Below are positions 17,148 to 27,486 of a stretch of 64,000 bases of DNA, piece by piece. Source of the stretch: Pikeienuella litoralis (GTDB taxonomy: Bacteria; Pseudomonadota; Alphaproteobacteria; Rhodobacterales; Rhodobacteraceae); contig NZ_JBBHER010000006.1 in the NCBI RefSeq assembly GCF_037646705.1, positions 248,001 through 312,000 on the forward strand, read 5' to 3'. The notes under the pieces were generated by a model, which did no database searches, was not told the DNA's origin, and saw nothing but the letters and a program-made list of their open reading frames with translations. The stretch's first letter is position 1. Each line of letters starts with the position of its first letter. A program made the position numbers and the translations under genes.

Positions 17148-17606
17148 TCAGTCGAATTTGGCGGAAGGCGCCAGCACCAGAGCCTCCCCCTTCAACACGA
17201 CCGTATCGCCCACGACGCAGCGGCATTCAAGCGTCACGCGCCGGCGGGCGTAGTCGATCGCGGCCACCGCCACCGACGCCTCGACCATCTCGCCCGGCCG
17301 GACCGGCGCGAGAAACACCAGCGATTGCTTCATGTAGATCGAGCCGTGGCCCGGCAGCTGCTCGCCGATGATCGCGGAAATCAGGCCCGCGGTCAGCATC
17401 CCATGCGCGATGCGGCCGCCGAAAATCGTGTCGCGCGCGTACTCGTCGTCGAAATGCACCGGGTTGCGGTCGGTCGACACCCGGCCGAACAGTTCGATGT
17501 CGCTGTCGTCGATGACCTTCCGCAGCCGGCGGACCATGCCGACCTCGATGTCCTCGATGCAGATCGTTCCACGGCGGATTTCGTCGCGGCTGGTCGAATC
17601 GTACAT
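17148..17606 (-). CDS. MaoC-family (R)-hydratase
   Basis: 152 residues from ATG at 17604-17606 (MYDSTSRDEIRRG). A hot-dog fold hydratase with the (R)-enoyl-CoA hydratase-2 type motif DRNPVHFDDEYARDTIFGGRIAHGML (catalytic Asp and His). Proteins of this type hydrate trans-2-enoyl-CoA to (R)-3-hydroxyacyl-CoA, feeding PHA or fatty acid pathways. The upstream gap to the next gene is AT-rich (17640-17735), the most likely place for a promoter, though I see no strong -35/-10 pair. It leads the leftward run into ribF. Confidence 0.87.
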   Translation of the reverse strand: MYDSTSRDEIRRGTICIEDIEVGMVRRLRKVIDDSDIELFGRVSTDRNPVHFDDEYARDTIFGGRIAHGMLTAGLISAIIGEQLPGHGSIYMKQSLVFLAPVRPGEMVEASVAVAAIDYARRRVTLECRCVVGDTVVLKGEALVLAPSAKFD

Positions 17607-17719
17607 GGCGCCATCCTTGTCTCGCACCTGCGAAGAGGTAGCGCGCGCACGACTCTCGATCAAGACGTGAAGGTAATTTACATGCTAATTTTGGCCAGCA
17701 TAGGCAATTTTGTTACTTA

Positions 17720-18583
17720 TCATTTCAGATAGCCGATCGCATAGCGCGGCAAAAACCCCGCCGCGCGGAGATAGGCGTCGAGGCGCTCCGGCTCCGGGTT
17801 CGCCGGATCCATCCCCATTTCCGCCGCCGCGAGCCCCCCGGCCACGAACAGGCAGTCGAGATCTTCGCCCATCGCCCCCGCGACGTCCGTGCGCACCCCG
17901 TCGCCGATGCAGAGCAGCCGCTCGTTCGGGATCACCCGCCCGGTCTTCGCCGTCAGCACCGCGCGCGCATAGTCGTAGATCTGCGGATGCGGCTTCCCGT
18001 ACTCCATGACCCGGCCGCCCTTCTCGCGGTAGAGCGCCGCCAGCGCCCCGGCGCAAAAACGCCGCTCCCCCCCGACATCGACGACAAGATCCGGGTTGGC
18101 GCAGAGCATCGGCAGACGCCGCAACGCCGCCTCGGTCAGCAGCGCGTCATAATCCGCCGGCGTCTCCGTCTTGTCGTTGCGCAGGCCGGTGCAGATCACG
18201 CTCACCGCGTCCTCGAGGCGCACGCGCTCCGCGGCGACGCCTTCGAAGAACGCCTCGTCGCGCTCGGGGTCGCCGATATGATGCACCCGCTCGCCCCATT
18301 CGCCGCGCCGGAGGGCGTCCCGCGCCGCGCCGCCGGAGGAGGCGATGTCGTCCCAGCTGTCTTCGGGCGCTCCCATGGCCGCCAGTTGACGGCGCACCGC
18401 CGCCTCCGGCCGCGGCGCGTTGGTGAGAAGTATGACGGCGCCGCCGCCGGCGCGAAACGCCCTGAGCGCGGCGACCGCGCCCGGCAACGGCGCGACCCCG
18501 TCATGATAGCAGCCCCAGACGTCGCAGAAGACCGCGTCATAGCGGGCGGAGATGGCGGCCAGCGAAGGAATGATCTCTGTCAT
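17720..18583 (-). CDS. HAD-superfamily hydrolase, TIGR01459 type (NagD-like)
   Basis: 287 residues from ATG at 18581-18583 (MTEIIPSLAAISARYDAVFCD); the longer frame runs into the groE promoter. HAD motifs: I FCDVWGCYHDG, II LLTNAPR, III GKPHPQIYDYA with Lys, IV CIGDGVRTDVAGA. Family members are subclass IIA phosphatases of unknown substrate. It is divergent from groES across the CIRCE region, an arrangement I associate with Rhodobacterales. Confidence 0.88.
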   Translation of the reverse strand: MTEIIPSLAAISARYDAVFCDVWGCYHDGVAPLPGAVAALRAFRAGGGAVILLTNAPRPEAAVRRQLAAMGAPEDSWDDIASSGGAARDALRRGEWGERVHHIGDPERDEAFFEGVAAERVRLEDAVSVICTGLRNDKTETPADYDALLTEAALRRLPMLCANPDLVVDVGGERRFCAGALAALYREKGGRVMEYGKPHPQIYDYARAVLTAKTGRVIPNERLLCIGDGVRTDVAGAMGEDLDCLFVAGGLAAAEMGMDPANPEPERLDAYLRAAGFLPRYAIGYLK

Positions 18584-18681
18584 ACGGCGTCTATCCCCCG
18601 GTTTCCGGCGCCGATCAAGCCGGCGGCGCCCGCGGCGCGCGCGCCGGACAAAAATATTCACATGGCGCCGCCCCCGCCGGG

Positions 18682-18710
18682 TTGACGATGCAGGGCGCCC
18701 CGCATACATC
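18682..18710 (+). promoter_or_regulatory. Probable groESL promoter
   Basis: TTGACG (18682-18687), 17-base spacer, then TACATC (18705-18710). The -35 is strong, the -10 moderate. The CIRCE element begins 11 bases downstream, where a repressor would cover the start of transcription. Confidence 0.55.
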
Positions 18711-18720
18711 CCCGGCATCG

Positions 18721-18747
18721 TTAGCACTCATGGGAGGTGAGTGCTAA
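18721..18747 (+). promoter_or_regulatory. CIRCE element (HrcA operator)
   Basis: Exact consensus TTAGCACTC-N9-GAGTGCTAA. HrcA binds this inverted repeat and represses groESL; titration of GroEL by unfolded protein releases repression. It lies 59 bases upstream of the groES start, in the DNA and the 5' untranslated RNA. Confidence 0.97.
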
Positions 18748-18805
18748 CATGTGCGAAGCCAACCTCCCCGAAGACGAAACCTTTTAGGAACTAGGAGCGA
18801 CTGAC

Positions 18806-19117
18806 ATGGCGTTCACCCCTCTGCACGACCGCGTGCTGGTCCGCCGCATCGAAGGCGAAGAGAAAACCTCCGGCGGCCTCATCATTCCCGACAACGCCAA
18901 GGAGAAGCCCCAGGAGGGCGAAGTCGTCGCCGTCGGCGAGGGCGCGCGCAAGGACTCCGGCGACCTCATCCCGATGGCCGTCAAGGCCGGCGACCGCATC
19001 CTTTTCGGCAAGTGGTCCGGCACCGAAGTGAAGATCGACGGCGAAGAGCTGCTCATCATGAAAGAGAGCGACATTCTCGGCGTGATGTCTGGAAAGAAGA
19101 CCGCGAAGGCCGCCTGA
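18806..19117 (+). CDS. groES: Co-chaperonin GroES
   Basis: 103 residues, MAFTPLHDRVLVRRIEGEEKTSGGLIIPDNAKEKPQEG, including the mobile loop that docks on GroEL (about residues 17-33). It caps the GroEL chamber for protein folding. An AGGAGC ribosome-binding site precedes ATG. It is 51 bases upstream of groEL and under CIRCE control. Confidence 0.99.
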   Translation: MAFTPLHDRVLVRRIEGEEKTSGGLIIPDNAKEKPQEGEVVAVGEGARKDSGDLIPMAVKAGDRILFGKWSGTEVKIDGEELLIMKESDILGVMSGKKTAKAA

Positions 19118-19168
19118 GGCGCCTCCCGACAGACCAGACGAAATCAGATAAACACAGGAGCTAGCTAA

Positions 19169-20809
<1,641 letters not shown>

Positions 20810-20833
20810 GACGCGTCACCGCGTCATCGATAC

Positions 20834-20864
20834 GGACGGGGGCCTCGCGGCCCCCGTCTTTTTT
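20834..20864 (+). terminator. Rho-independent terminator of groESL
   Basis: A 10-bp perfect stem (GACGGGGGCC / GGCCCCCGTC) with a 4-base loop is followed by seven T residues, 24 bases past the groEL stop. Confidence 0.93.
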
Positions 20865-20986
20865 TGTCGCGCCGACGTGATCTTTCTCAACCTCCGGCGC
20901 GCGCCGCCTCGAATTTCCTTGGTGATTCCACCGGCGCCGGTGGTAACGTCCGATATAAAGTTCACGCTTTTCATCGGAGTTGATCC

Positions 20987-22504
20987 ATGGCTTCAGGATA
21001 TTTTCACCGCAGTCTGGCTCCCACGGCCGTCGCCGCGCTGATGATCGCGGCCGCCGCTCCCGCGTCGGCGGGCGATGTCGGCGCCGGCATCCTCGGCGGC
21101 GTGATCGGCGGCGTCGTCGGCAGCGTCGTCACCAATTCCATCAACAACGACCGCCAGCGGACCCAGACTCAGACCGTGGTCCGCGAGCGCGAGGTGATCG
21201 TCGAGCGGCCGCGGACGCGCACGGTCTATGTCGACCGCACGCCGCGGCACACCATCGACCCCTACACCCGCGAGGAAAACCGCAGGGCTCAGGTCGCGCT
21301 CAACTATTTCGGCTTCAACGCCGGCGCGCCGGACGGCATCCTCGGCTCGCGCTCCAGGAGCGCGGCGCGCAGCTTTCAGAGCTACATGAACTTCCCCGCC
21401 ACCGGCTACCTGACCCCGCAGGAGCAGGCGTTCCTCGTCACCTCTTATGACCGCGCGGTGGCCGGCGGCCCGAACACCCTGCAGGTGATCGCCGGCAATC
21501 CGGCCGGCGTGCGCGCCGTCCTGCCCTATTACTGGACCGGTCAGACCGTGGCCGTGGCGCCGGGCGGCCCGATCGTCGCGGTCGCGGCGCCGCCGCAGCA
21601 GCAGCAGCCGGCGAATCAGATCACGATCAACGTGCCGCAGCAGGCCGCCGCGGCGCCGCAGCCAGAAGCCGCCCAGCCCGCGGCGCAACCGGCCGCGCCC
21701 CAGACCCAGCTCGCCGCCGCTCCGGCGGCGCCCGAGGCCGCGGCGCCGGCCGCCGGCGCGTTGCCGATGTTCGTCGCCGGGCCGATCGAAGCGTCGATGA
21801 GCAGCTTCTGCGCCCGCGTCGGCGCGCCCTCGCCCCTGCCCGGCGCCGATCTCCAGAACGCCTCGCTCTCGGTCGAGGGCGAAAACGTCCTCGCCGCGCA
21901 GTTCTGCGCCACCCGCGCGCAGGCGTTGACCGAAGCCGACCAGATCGCCGCCTCGATCCAGGGGGTCAGCCGCAGCGACATGCAGCGCCAGTGCGAAGCC
22001 TTCGCCCCGTCGATGGACCGCTATGTCGCCACTCTGGTCTCGGAAGGCGCTCCGGCCGCCAAGGCCGAGTTGCAGGGATATGTCGTCGGCACCGGCATCT
22101 CGATGCAGGCGCTGGCCGCGAATTCGCGCATCTGCCTCGGCATCGGCTACGGCGCCGACAATCCGCGCGTCGCGCTCGCGGCGTCGATGATCCTCGTCGG
22201 CATCGGCGAGGTCGGGTTCGGCGAAGTGCTCGGGTACCATCTCGCCTACGGCTTCGGCGCTCCGGAGAACCGGGCGCGGGCCGCCGACTGGCTCGAGGAC
22301 GCGTCGGCCGGGCTCCGATCCGGCGCCCGTCCCGTCGTCGCCGACGCGGGCGCCGACCGGCCGCAGCTTCTGCTGACCATGGCGACGCGGCTTCGCGGCG
22401 CGCCGGCGCAGGCGCTCGCCCCGGCTCAGCCGCAGGACGTCTCCGCGCCTCCGGCCACCGGGTTCCAGATGCCCGGCGCGCCCGAGCCGAAGAAGCAGCT
22501 CTGA
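20987..22504 (+). CDS. Secreted peptidoglycan-binding-domain protein, function unknown
   Basis: 505 residues. A signal peptide (SLAPTAVAALMIAAAAPASA) is followed by a glycine-zipper-like stretch (GILGGVIGGVVGSVV, about residues 33-47), then a peptidoglycan-binding type 1 repeat (AQVALNYFGFNAGAPDGILGSRSRSAARSFQSY, about residues 103-135). A Gln/Ala/Pro-rich linker (about 200-265) joins a C-terminal domain of about 230 residues I do not recognise. Probably anchored near the cell wall or outer membrane. It stands alone between groEL and glsA with its own upstream gap of 120 bases after the groEL terminator. Confidence 0.75.
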   Translation: MASGYFHRSLAPTAVAALMIAAAAPASAGDVGAGILGGVIGGVVGSVVTNSINNDRQRTQTQTVVREREVIVERPRTRTVYVDRTPRHTIDPYTREENRRAQVALNYFGFNAGAPDGILGSRSRSAARSFQSYMNFPATGYLTPQEQAFLVTSYDRAVAGGPNTLQVIAGNPAGVRAVLPYYWTGQTVAVAPGGPIVAVAAPPQQQQPANQITINVPQQAAAAPQPEAAQPAAQPAAPQTQLAAAPAAPEAAAPAAGALPMFVAGPIEASMSSFCARVGAPSPLPGADLQNASLSVEGENVLAAQFCATRAQALTEADQIAASIQGVSRSDMQRQCEAFAPSMDRYVATLVSEGAPAAKAELQGYVVGTGISMQALAANSRICLGIGYGADNPRVALAASMILVGIGEVGFGEVLGYHLAYGFGAPENRARAADWLEDASAGLRSGARPVVADAGADRPQLLLTMATRLRGAPAQALAPAQPQDVSAPPATGFQMPGAPEPKKQL

Positions 22505-22620
22505 TCGCCTGAGGGGCGCGGCGCCCGCGCCGCGCTCCGTCATCGCCGCGGCCGCCGGGTCTGCTCGCGCATCGGGCCCCCGCTCCAGCGCGACGATCGC
22601 CGCCGCCCGGAGCCGAGCCC

Positions 22621-23514
22621 ATGCAAGCCCTTCTCGACGAGATCGCCGCGAAAGCGCGCCCCAAGGCCGCGGAGGGCGCCCCCGCGCAATACATCCCCGC
22701 CCTCGCCCGCGGCGACCCGACGAAGTTCGCCATCGCGCTCGTCACCGGAGACGGCGAGGAATTCACGACCGGGGACGCCGACACCCGGTTCTCGATCCAG
22801 TCGATCTCGAAGCTCTTCACCCTTGCGCTGGCGATGGAATGGGTCGGCGCCCCGCTCTGGGAGCGGGTGAAGCGCGAACCTTCGGGCATGCGCTTCAATT
22901 CGATCATCCAGCTCGAAACCGAAAACGGCGTGCCGCGGAACCCGTTCATCAACGCCGGCGCGATCGTGACGACCGATGCGCTGATGCACGCCCATCCGAT
23001 GATCGAGGAGGATTTTCGCGACCAGATGCGCCTTCTCGCCGGCGACGAGACGATCGACTACGACGAGGAGATCTACCGGTCCGAGGTGGAGACCGGCGAC
23101 ATGAACCGCGCCGCCGCCTTCCTGCTGAAGGCGAAGGGAAATCTCCTTGAGGACGCGATCCGCGTCACCAACGCCTATTTCCATTTCTGCTCTCTCGCGA
23201 TGTCCGCGCGGCAGCTGGCGCGGGCGGCGCTTTTCCTGATCCGTCCGCAGCCGGGCGGGGCCGCGTGCGCGCAGGGGCTTCATGCGATCCGGTTGCGGGC
23301 GCTGATGCGGACCTGCGGGCTCTACGATCAATCCGGCGAATTCGCCTATCAGGTCGGCCTCCCCGCCAAATCCGGCGTCGGCGGCGGAATCCTCGCGGTC
23401 AATCCGGCCAGGGATTACGCGGTCTGCGCGTGGTCCCCGGCGCTCGACCGATACGGCAACTCGGTCGCCGCGACCGACGCGCTGGCGCGGCTGGTCGCGA
23501 GAACCGGCGCCTGA
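22621..23514 (+). CDS. glsA: Glutaminase
   Basis: 297 residues, the size of the serine-dependent bacterial glutaminase family. It hydrolyses glutamine to glutamate and ammonia. The catalytic S-x-x-K is in FSIQSISKLFTLALAME (about residues 59-75); RNPFINAGAIVT, NRAAAFLLKAKGN and KSGVGGGILAV are conserved family segments. It is a single gene convergent with pgl. No ribosome-binding site as strong as in neighbours is seen upstream of ATG 22621. Confidence 0.93.
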   Translation: MQALLDEIAAKARPKAAEGAPAQYIPALARGDPTKFAIALVTGDGEEFTTGDADTRFSIQSISKLFTLALAMEWVGAPLWERVKREPSGMRFNSIIQLETENGVPRNPFINAGAIVTTDALMHAHPMIEEDFRDQMRLLAGDETIDYDEEIYRSEVETGDMNRAAAFLLKAKGNLLEDAIRVTNAYFHFCSLAMSARQLARAALFLIRPQPGGAACAQGLHAIRLRALMRTCGLYDQSGEFAYQVGLPAKSGVGGGILAVNPARDYAVCAWSPALDRYGNSVAATDALARLVARTGA

Positions 23515-23525
23515 GCGGGCGCCGG

Positions 23526-24209
23526 TCAGGGCGCCCAGTGAATCTCCGCATGGCGCGCCGCCCGGAGAACGGCGCCGACCGGCGCGAAATACGGCACCGG
23601 CTCGTCCAGCGCCCGCCGGACCGCCGCGCGTTTCTCCTCCCCCGCGATCAGGAGATAGAGCCGCCCCGCGCCGGCCAGCGCCGGAAGCGTCAGCGTCACC
23701 CGCGGCTCCGCCGCCCCATGCGCGCGGATCGCCGCGATGAGCGGCGCGCTCTCCACCAGCGCCGCAGGGAGATTCAGCGCCCCCGGAAAGAGCGACGCGC
23801 AATGCATGTCGACGCCCATGCCGATCACCGCGACATCGGGCGGCAGGAACGGCGCGAGCGTCTCCGCCAGCACGGGCGCCGCTTCCTCCGGCGTCTCGCC
23901 TTCGCGCCAGAGCGAGAGAAAAGTCGCGCCCTCCGCCGCGGCCATCGCCTTGCGGATCATCGCCTCGTTCGAGCGCGCGTCGCTCGGCGGCGCCCAGCGC
24001 TCATCCCCCGGCAGGATGTCGACCCTGGTCCAATCCAGCGGCGCGGCCGCCAGCGCCCTGAGGAACTCCGCCGGGGTCGAGCCGCCCGGCGCCGCGAACC
24101 GCGCCCGCCCCCTCGTTTCGATCGCGTCGCGAAGATCCGCGGCGACCAGCGCCGCCAGCGCCGCCGCCTGGGCGTCTCGTCGGGCGTGAACGATCAGCGG
24201 CGTCATCAT
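23526..24209 (-). CDS. pgl: 6-phosphogluconolactonase
   Basis: 227 residues (226 if the second ATG is used). It hydrolyses 6-phosphogluconolactone after Zwf. Motifs APGGSTPAEFLRALA, ILPGDERWAPPSDARSNEAMIRKAM and VIGMGVDMHCASLFPG match the DevB/SOL family. It overlaps the zwf stop by 4 bases, so the two are co-translated. With zwf it supplies NADPH and 6-phosphogluconate to the pentose phosphate or Entner-Doudoroff route; edd/eda or gnd is not in the window. Confidence 0.94.
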   Translation of the reverse strand: MMTPLIVHARRDAQAAALAALVAADLRDAIETRGRARFAAPGGSTPAEFLRALAAAPLDWTRVDILPGDERWAPPSDARSNEAMIRKAMAAAEGATFLSLWREGETPEEAAPVLAETLAPFLPPDVAVIGMGVDMHCASLFPGALNLPAALVESAPLIAAIRAHGAAEPRVTLTLPALAGAGRLYLLIAGEEKRAAVRRALDEPVPYFAPVGAVLRAARHAEIHWAP

Positions 24210-25678
24210 GCGATCTCCCGCCAGCGCCGGCCGTCCCTGTGGAGCAGGATATGGCTCTCCATCGGGCCGTCCGAGTTCTGGCTGTAAGGCAGCGGCGGCG
24301 CCCGCCCCTCGTTACAGGCTTCGATGATCGGGTCGATCCATTTCCAGGCCGCCTCGACCTCGTCGCCGCGCATGAACAGGGTCTGGTCGCCGCGGATCAC
24401 GTCCATCAGGAGCCGTTCATAGGCGTCCGGCATCCGAAATCCGCCGGCGCCCGCGCCCTGCGCGAAGCTCATGTCCAGCGGCGCGGAGATGATCCGCATG
24501 CCGCCCGGCCCCGGATCCTTGATGTTCAGCCGCAACTCGATGCCCTCGTTCGGTTGCAGCGTGATGACGAGCACATTTCCCTTCAGCGCCCCCGCCGCGT
24601 CGCCGAAGATGGAGTGCGGCGTGTCCTTGAACCGGATCGCGATCTCGGTATGCCGCGCCGTCAGCCGCTTTCCGGTCCGGAGATAGAACGCCGTTCCCGC
24701 CCAGCGCCAGTTCTCGACGCCGGCCTTCAGGGCGATGAAACATTCCGTATGACTGTCGGGATCGCCGACTTCCTCCAGATATGACGGGCCGTCCGGGCCG
24801 GCCCTGTACTGACCGCGCACAATCTCGGTGTCGACCGCGGCGCCCGTGATCGGGCGAAGCGCCTTCAGCACCTTCAGCTTTTCGTCGCGCACCGCGTCCG
24901 GGTCGAAATGCGACGGCGGCTCCATCGCCGTGAGGCAGAGAAGCTGCATCAGATGGTTTTGAACCATGTCGCGCAGCGCGCCGTTCCGGTCGTAATAGCC
25001 GCCGCGCGCGCCGACGCCCACGCTCTCGGCCGCGGTGATCTGCACATGGTCGATGTGATGCGCGTTCCAGAGCGGCTCGAAAAGCGCGTTGCCGAAGCGA
25101 AGCGCCATCAGGTTCTGCACCGTCTCCTTCCCGAGATAATGGTCGATCCGGTAGATCTGCCCTTCATCGAAGGTGGCGGCGAGTTGCGCGTTCAGCGCCG
25201 CCGCGCTCGCCATGTCGCGGCCAAGCGGCTTCTCGACCACGAGCCGGGTCTCCGGCGTCGCCAGCCCCGCGGCGCCCAGCCGCTCGCAAATCGGCGCGAA
25301 AAACTGCGGGGCGACGGAAAGATAGAACGCCCGCGGCCGCCCGTTCCGGCCCTCCAGCCGGCCCGCGAGCGCGGCCCAGCCGGCGTCGCTCGACGCGTCG
25401 ACCTGCGCGTAATCGAGAAGCCCGATGAACCGCTCGACGAGATCGCCGCCCCTGTGCGCCGGGTCGACGAACTCCTCCAGCGCCTCGCGCGCCAACGCCC
25501 GATACCCCGCGCCGTCCAGTGCGCCGCGCGCCGCGCCGACGATCAGCGCGCCCTCCGGGATCTGCCCCGCCGCGAAGCGATGGAAAAGCGCCGGCAGCAG
25601 CTTTCTGCGCGCCAGATCCCCGGTGCCGCCGAATACGATCAGATCGAACGGCTCGACCGGAACTGTTCTGGCCACCAT
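24206..25678 (-). CDS. zwf: Glucose-6-phosphate 1-dehydrogenase
   Basis: 490 residues, full length. NADP site FGGTGDLARRKLLPALFH at the N-terminus, and the substrate motif RIDHYLGKE (about residue 180). It oxidises glucose-6-phosphate to 6-phosphogluconolactone with NADP+. The ATG at 25676-25678 is accompanied by a GGGAG-type site upstream. The first gene of zwf-pgl; 100 bases separate it from the ohrR end. Confidence 0.97.
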   Translation of the reverse strand: MVARTVPVEPFDLIVFGGTGDLARRKLLPALFHRFAAGQIPEGALIVGAARGALDGAGYRALAREALEEFVDPAHRGGDLVERFIGLLDYAQVDASSDAGWAALAGRLEGRNGRPRAFYLSVAPQFFAPICERLGAAGLATPETRLVVEKPLGRDMASAAALNAQLAATFDEGQIYRIDHYLGKETVQNLMALRFGNALFEPLWNAHHIDHVQITAAESVGVGARGGYYDRNGALRDMVQNHLMQLLCLTAMEPPSHFDPDAVRDEKLKVLKALRPITGAAVDTEIVRGQYRAGPDGPSYLEEVGDPDSHTECFIALKAGVENWRWAGTAFYLRTGKRLTARHTEIAIRFKDTPHSIFGDAAGALKGNVLVITLQPNEGIELRLNIKDPGPGGMRIISAPLDMSFAQGAGAGGFRMPDAYERLLMDVIRGDQTLFMRGDEVEAAWKWIDPIIEACNEGRAPPLPYSQNSDGPMESHILLHRDGRRWREIA

Positions 25679-25778
25679 GCGCGACTCCCTTTCAGATTCC
25701 GTTCAGATTCCGAGACTGCGCCGCTTCTGACGCGAAGTGAAGCGCGCCGCGCCGCCCGAATGGGCGGGGCCGCCGCAT

Positions 25779-26255
25779 TCAATCGTCCTGAGCGCCGCCG
25801 TCAAGCCGGCGCCGGACCAGGTCGAGCGCGCCCGCCAATCTCTCCGCCTCCTCCGGCGTGAGGCCCGCGCAGCCGAGAAGCCGCGCCGGGGCGCCCCGCG
25901 CCGTCGCTTCGAGCGCGGCGCCCGCAGGCGTCAGCGCGGCGATGACGGCCCGCTCGTCGATCGGGTCCCGCTCGCGCCGGATCAGACCCGCCGCCTCCAG
26001 CCGCTTCAGGAGCGGGGTCAAGGTGTTGGATTCGAGCCGAAGCGCGCGCCCGATCTCGCCCACTCTCCGCCGGTCCCGCGTCCAGAGCGCGGCGAGGACG
26101 AGATATTGCGGATAGGTGAGGCCCATCTCCTCCAGCAGCGGCGCGTAGGCCCGGTTGAAGGCGTGATGCGCCGCATAGATCGAGAAACAAAGCCGCGCGT
26201 AGCGACCGAGCGCGTCTTCCTCGGCGTCGCCATCTTTACCGCTCTCAGCGTCCAT
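25779..26255 (-). CDS. ohrR: Organic-peroxide-sensing MarR-family repressor OhrR
   Basis: 158 residues. Winged helix LTYPQYLVLAALWTRDRRRVGEIGRALRLESNTLTPLLKRLEAAGLI. The sensing Cys lies at LCFSIYAAHHAFNRAYAPLL (about residue 23), as in OhrR, and a second Cys at LLGCAGLT suggests the two-Cys class. Oxidation by organic hydroperoxides releases it from the operator. It is divergent from ohr, its usual target, with a 33-base palindrome in between. MarR family is certain; OhrR assignment rests on the Cys and the neighbour. Confidence 0.93.
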   Translation of the reverse strand: MDAESGKDGDAEEDALGRYARLCFSIYAAHHAFNRAYAPLLEEMGLTYPQYLVLAALWTRDRRRVGEIGRALRLESNTLTPLLKRLEAAGLIRRERDPIDERAVIAALTPAGAALEATARGAPARLLGCAGLTPEEAERLAGALDLVRRRLDGGAQDD

Positions 26256-26297
26256 GTCTCATCAGCCCGAATTCCGGTTCACCCTGCGGACAAGGTA

Positions 26298-26326
26298 TTG
26301 ACGATCGGCCGGTTTGTCCATATATA
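26298..26326 (+). promoter_or_regulatory. Strong candidate promoter of ohr
   Basis: TTGACG (26298-26303), 17-base spacer, TATATA (26321-26326): among the best sigma-70-type matches in the window. The palindrome at 26323-26355 overlaps the -10 box, so bound OhrR would block RNA polymerase. Confidence 0.7.
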
Positions 26327-26355
26327 TCGCCTGCGATTTAATCGCATGCGATATA
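26323..26355. promoter_or_regulatory. OhrR operator palindrome
   Basis: Nested symmetry around base 26339: outer arms TATATCGC (26323-26330) and GCGATATA (26348-26355), inner arms TGCGAT and ATCGCA (core 26332-26346). Only one symmetric pair and the central bases break symmetry. It sits between ohrR and ohr and overlaps the ohr -10, as expected of an OhrR operator. Confidence 0.8.
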
Positions 26356-26375
26356 ATAGAGAAGGAGCGCCGACC

Positions 26376-26795
26376 ATGCCCACCAAGGTCCTCTACAGCA
26401 CGTCCTCCCGCGCCACCGGCGGCCGCGACGGCCACACCAAATCCCTCGACAGCGCGTTCGAGGCCACGCTCTCCACCCCGAAGGAGCTTGGCGGCGCCGG
26501 AGGCGACGGCCTGAACCCCGAGCAGCTCTTCGCCTCCGGCTACGCGGCCTGCTTCCTCGGCGCCATGAAGGTGGTCGCCGGCGAGACGAAAGTGCCGGAC
26601 GACGCGTCCGTGAAGGCGACGGTCGGCATCGGCCCGCGCTCGGAAGGCGGTTTCGGCCTCGATGTGGCGTTGGAGGTGAGCCTGCCCGGCGTCGCGAAGG
26701 ACGAGGCGCAGGCCCTGATCGACAAGGCGCATCAGGTCTGCCCGTATTCGAACGCGACCCGCGGCAATCTCGACGTGAGGCTCAGCCTCGCCTGA
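26376..26795 (+). CDS. ohr: Organic hydroperoxide resistance peroxiredoxin Ohr
   Basis: 139 residues from ATG at 26376, with GAAGGAG upstream; the frame is open further upstream only through the operator. Ohr reduces organic and lipid hydroperoxides using two Cys: NPEQLFASGYAACFLGAMKVV (peroxidatic Cys, about residue 60) and AHQVCPYSNATRGN (resolving Cys, about residue 124). YSTSSRATGGRDGHTKS is the typical N-terminus. Regulated by the adjacent OhrR. Confidence 0.97.
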   Translation: MPTKVLYSTSSRATGGRDGHTKSLDSAFEATLSTPKELGGAGGDGLNPEQLFASGYAACFLGAMKVVAGETKVPDDASVKATVGIGPRSEGGFGLDVALEVSLPGVAKDEAQALIDKAHQVCPYSNATRGNLDVRLSLA

Positions 26796-26810
26796 GCGGG
26801 CCGGCCATGG

Positions 26811-26835
26811 CGCGGCGCGCCTGAGGCGCGCCGCG
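26811..26835. repeat. Perfect hairpin between convergent ohr and ilvH
   Basis: CGCGGCGCGCC-TGA-GGCGCGCCGCG: an 11-bp perfect stem with 3-base loop, 15 bases past the ohr stop and 18 bases past the ilvH stop. No T run follows on either strand, so if it ends transcription it would do so in both directions by a U-less mechanism. Confidence 0.5.
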
Positions 26836-26853
26836 AAGATCAGAGTTCAGAGT

Positions 26854-27417
26854 TCAGGCCCCGCGCGCCATCGCCGCCACGCCCGTGCGCGCGACCTCGC
26901 GGAGCCCGAGCGGGCGCATCAGATCGACGAAGGCGTCGATCTTCTTCACGTCGCCGGTCAATTCGAAAACGAAGCTTTCCAGCGTGGTGTCCACCACCTT
27001 CGCGCGGAAGACCTCCGCCAGCCGCATCGCTTCGACCCGCCGGTCCCCGACGCCGCCGACCTTGATCAGCGCCAGTTCGCGCTCGACCGCCGGCCCCTCC
27101 ACCGTCAGGTCATGCACTTCGTGCACCGGGACGATCCGGCTGATCAACTGGGCCTTGATCTGCTCGATCACCTGGGGCGTGCCGGTGGTGACGATGGTGA
27201 TCCGGCTCAACCGGCCCTCATGGTCGGTCTCGGCGACGGTCAGACTCTCGATATTGTAGCCGCGGCCGGAAAAAAGCCCGATCACGCGCGCGAGCACGCC
27301 GGCCTCGTTGTCGACGATGACCGAAAGCACATGCCGCTCGACGACATCGGAGAAGGTCGGGCGAAGGTTATAGGCGCTCTTGCGCGAGGCGCCGCGTTTG
27401 ATGACGAGAGCGTTCAT
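26854..27417 (-). CDS. ilvH: Acetolactate synthase small (regulatory) subunit
   Basis: 187 residues. An ACT domain (RHVLSVIVDNEAGVLARVIGLFSGRGYNIESLTV, about residues 28-61) binds valine for feedback inhibition; the C-terminal ALS_ss domain (ELALIKVG, FELTGDVKKIDAFVDLMRPLG) activates the large subunit. It lies 69 bases downstream of ilvB. Expression is probably set by the ilvB leader attenuator. Confidence 0.97.
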   Translation of the reverse strand: MNALVIKRGASRKSAYNLRPTFSDVVERHVLSVIVDNEAGVLARVIGLFSGRGYNIESLTVAETDHEGRLSRITIVTTGTPQVIEQIKAQLISRIVPVHEVHDLTVEGPAVERELALIKVGGVGDRRVEAMRLAEVFRAKVVDTTLESFVFELTGDVKKIDAFVDLMRPLGLREVARTGVAAMARGA

Positions 27418-27486
27418 CTGGCTTCTCTTTCACTGATGTCTCTGGATGCGGCGAGGATCCCGGTCGGAGACCGCCGCGCGGCGATC

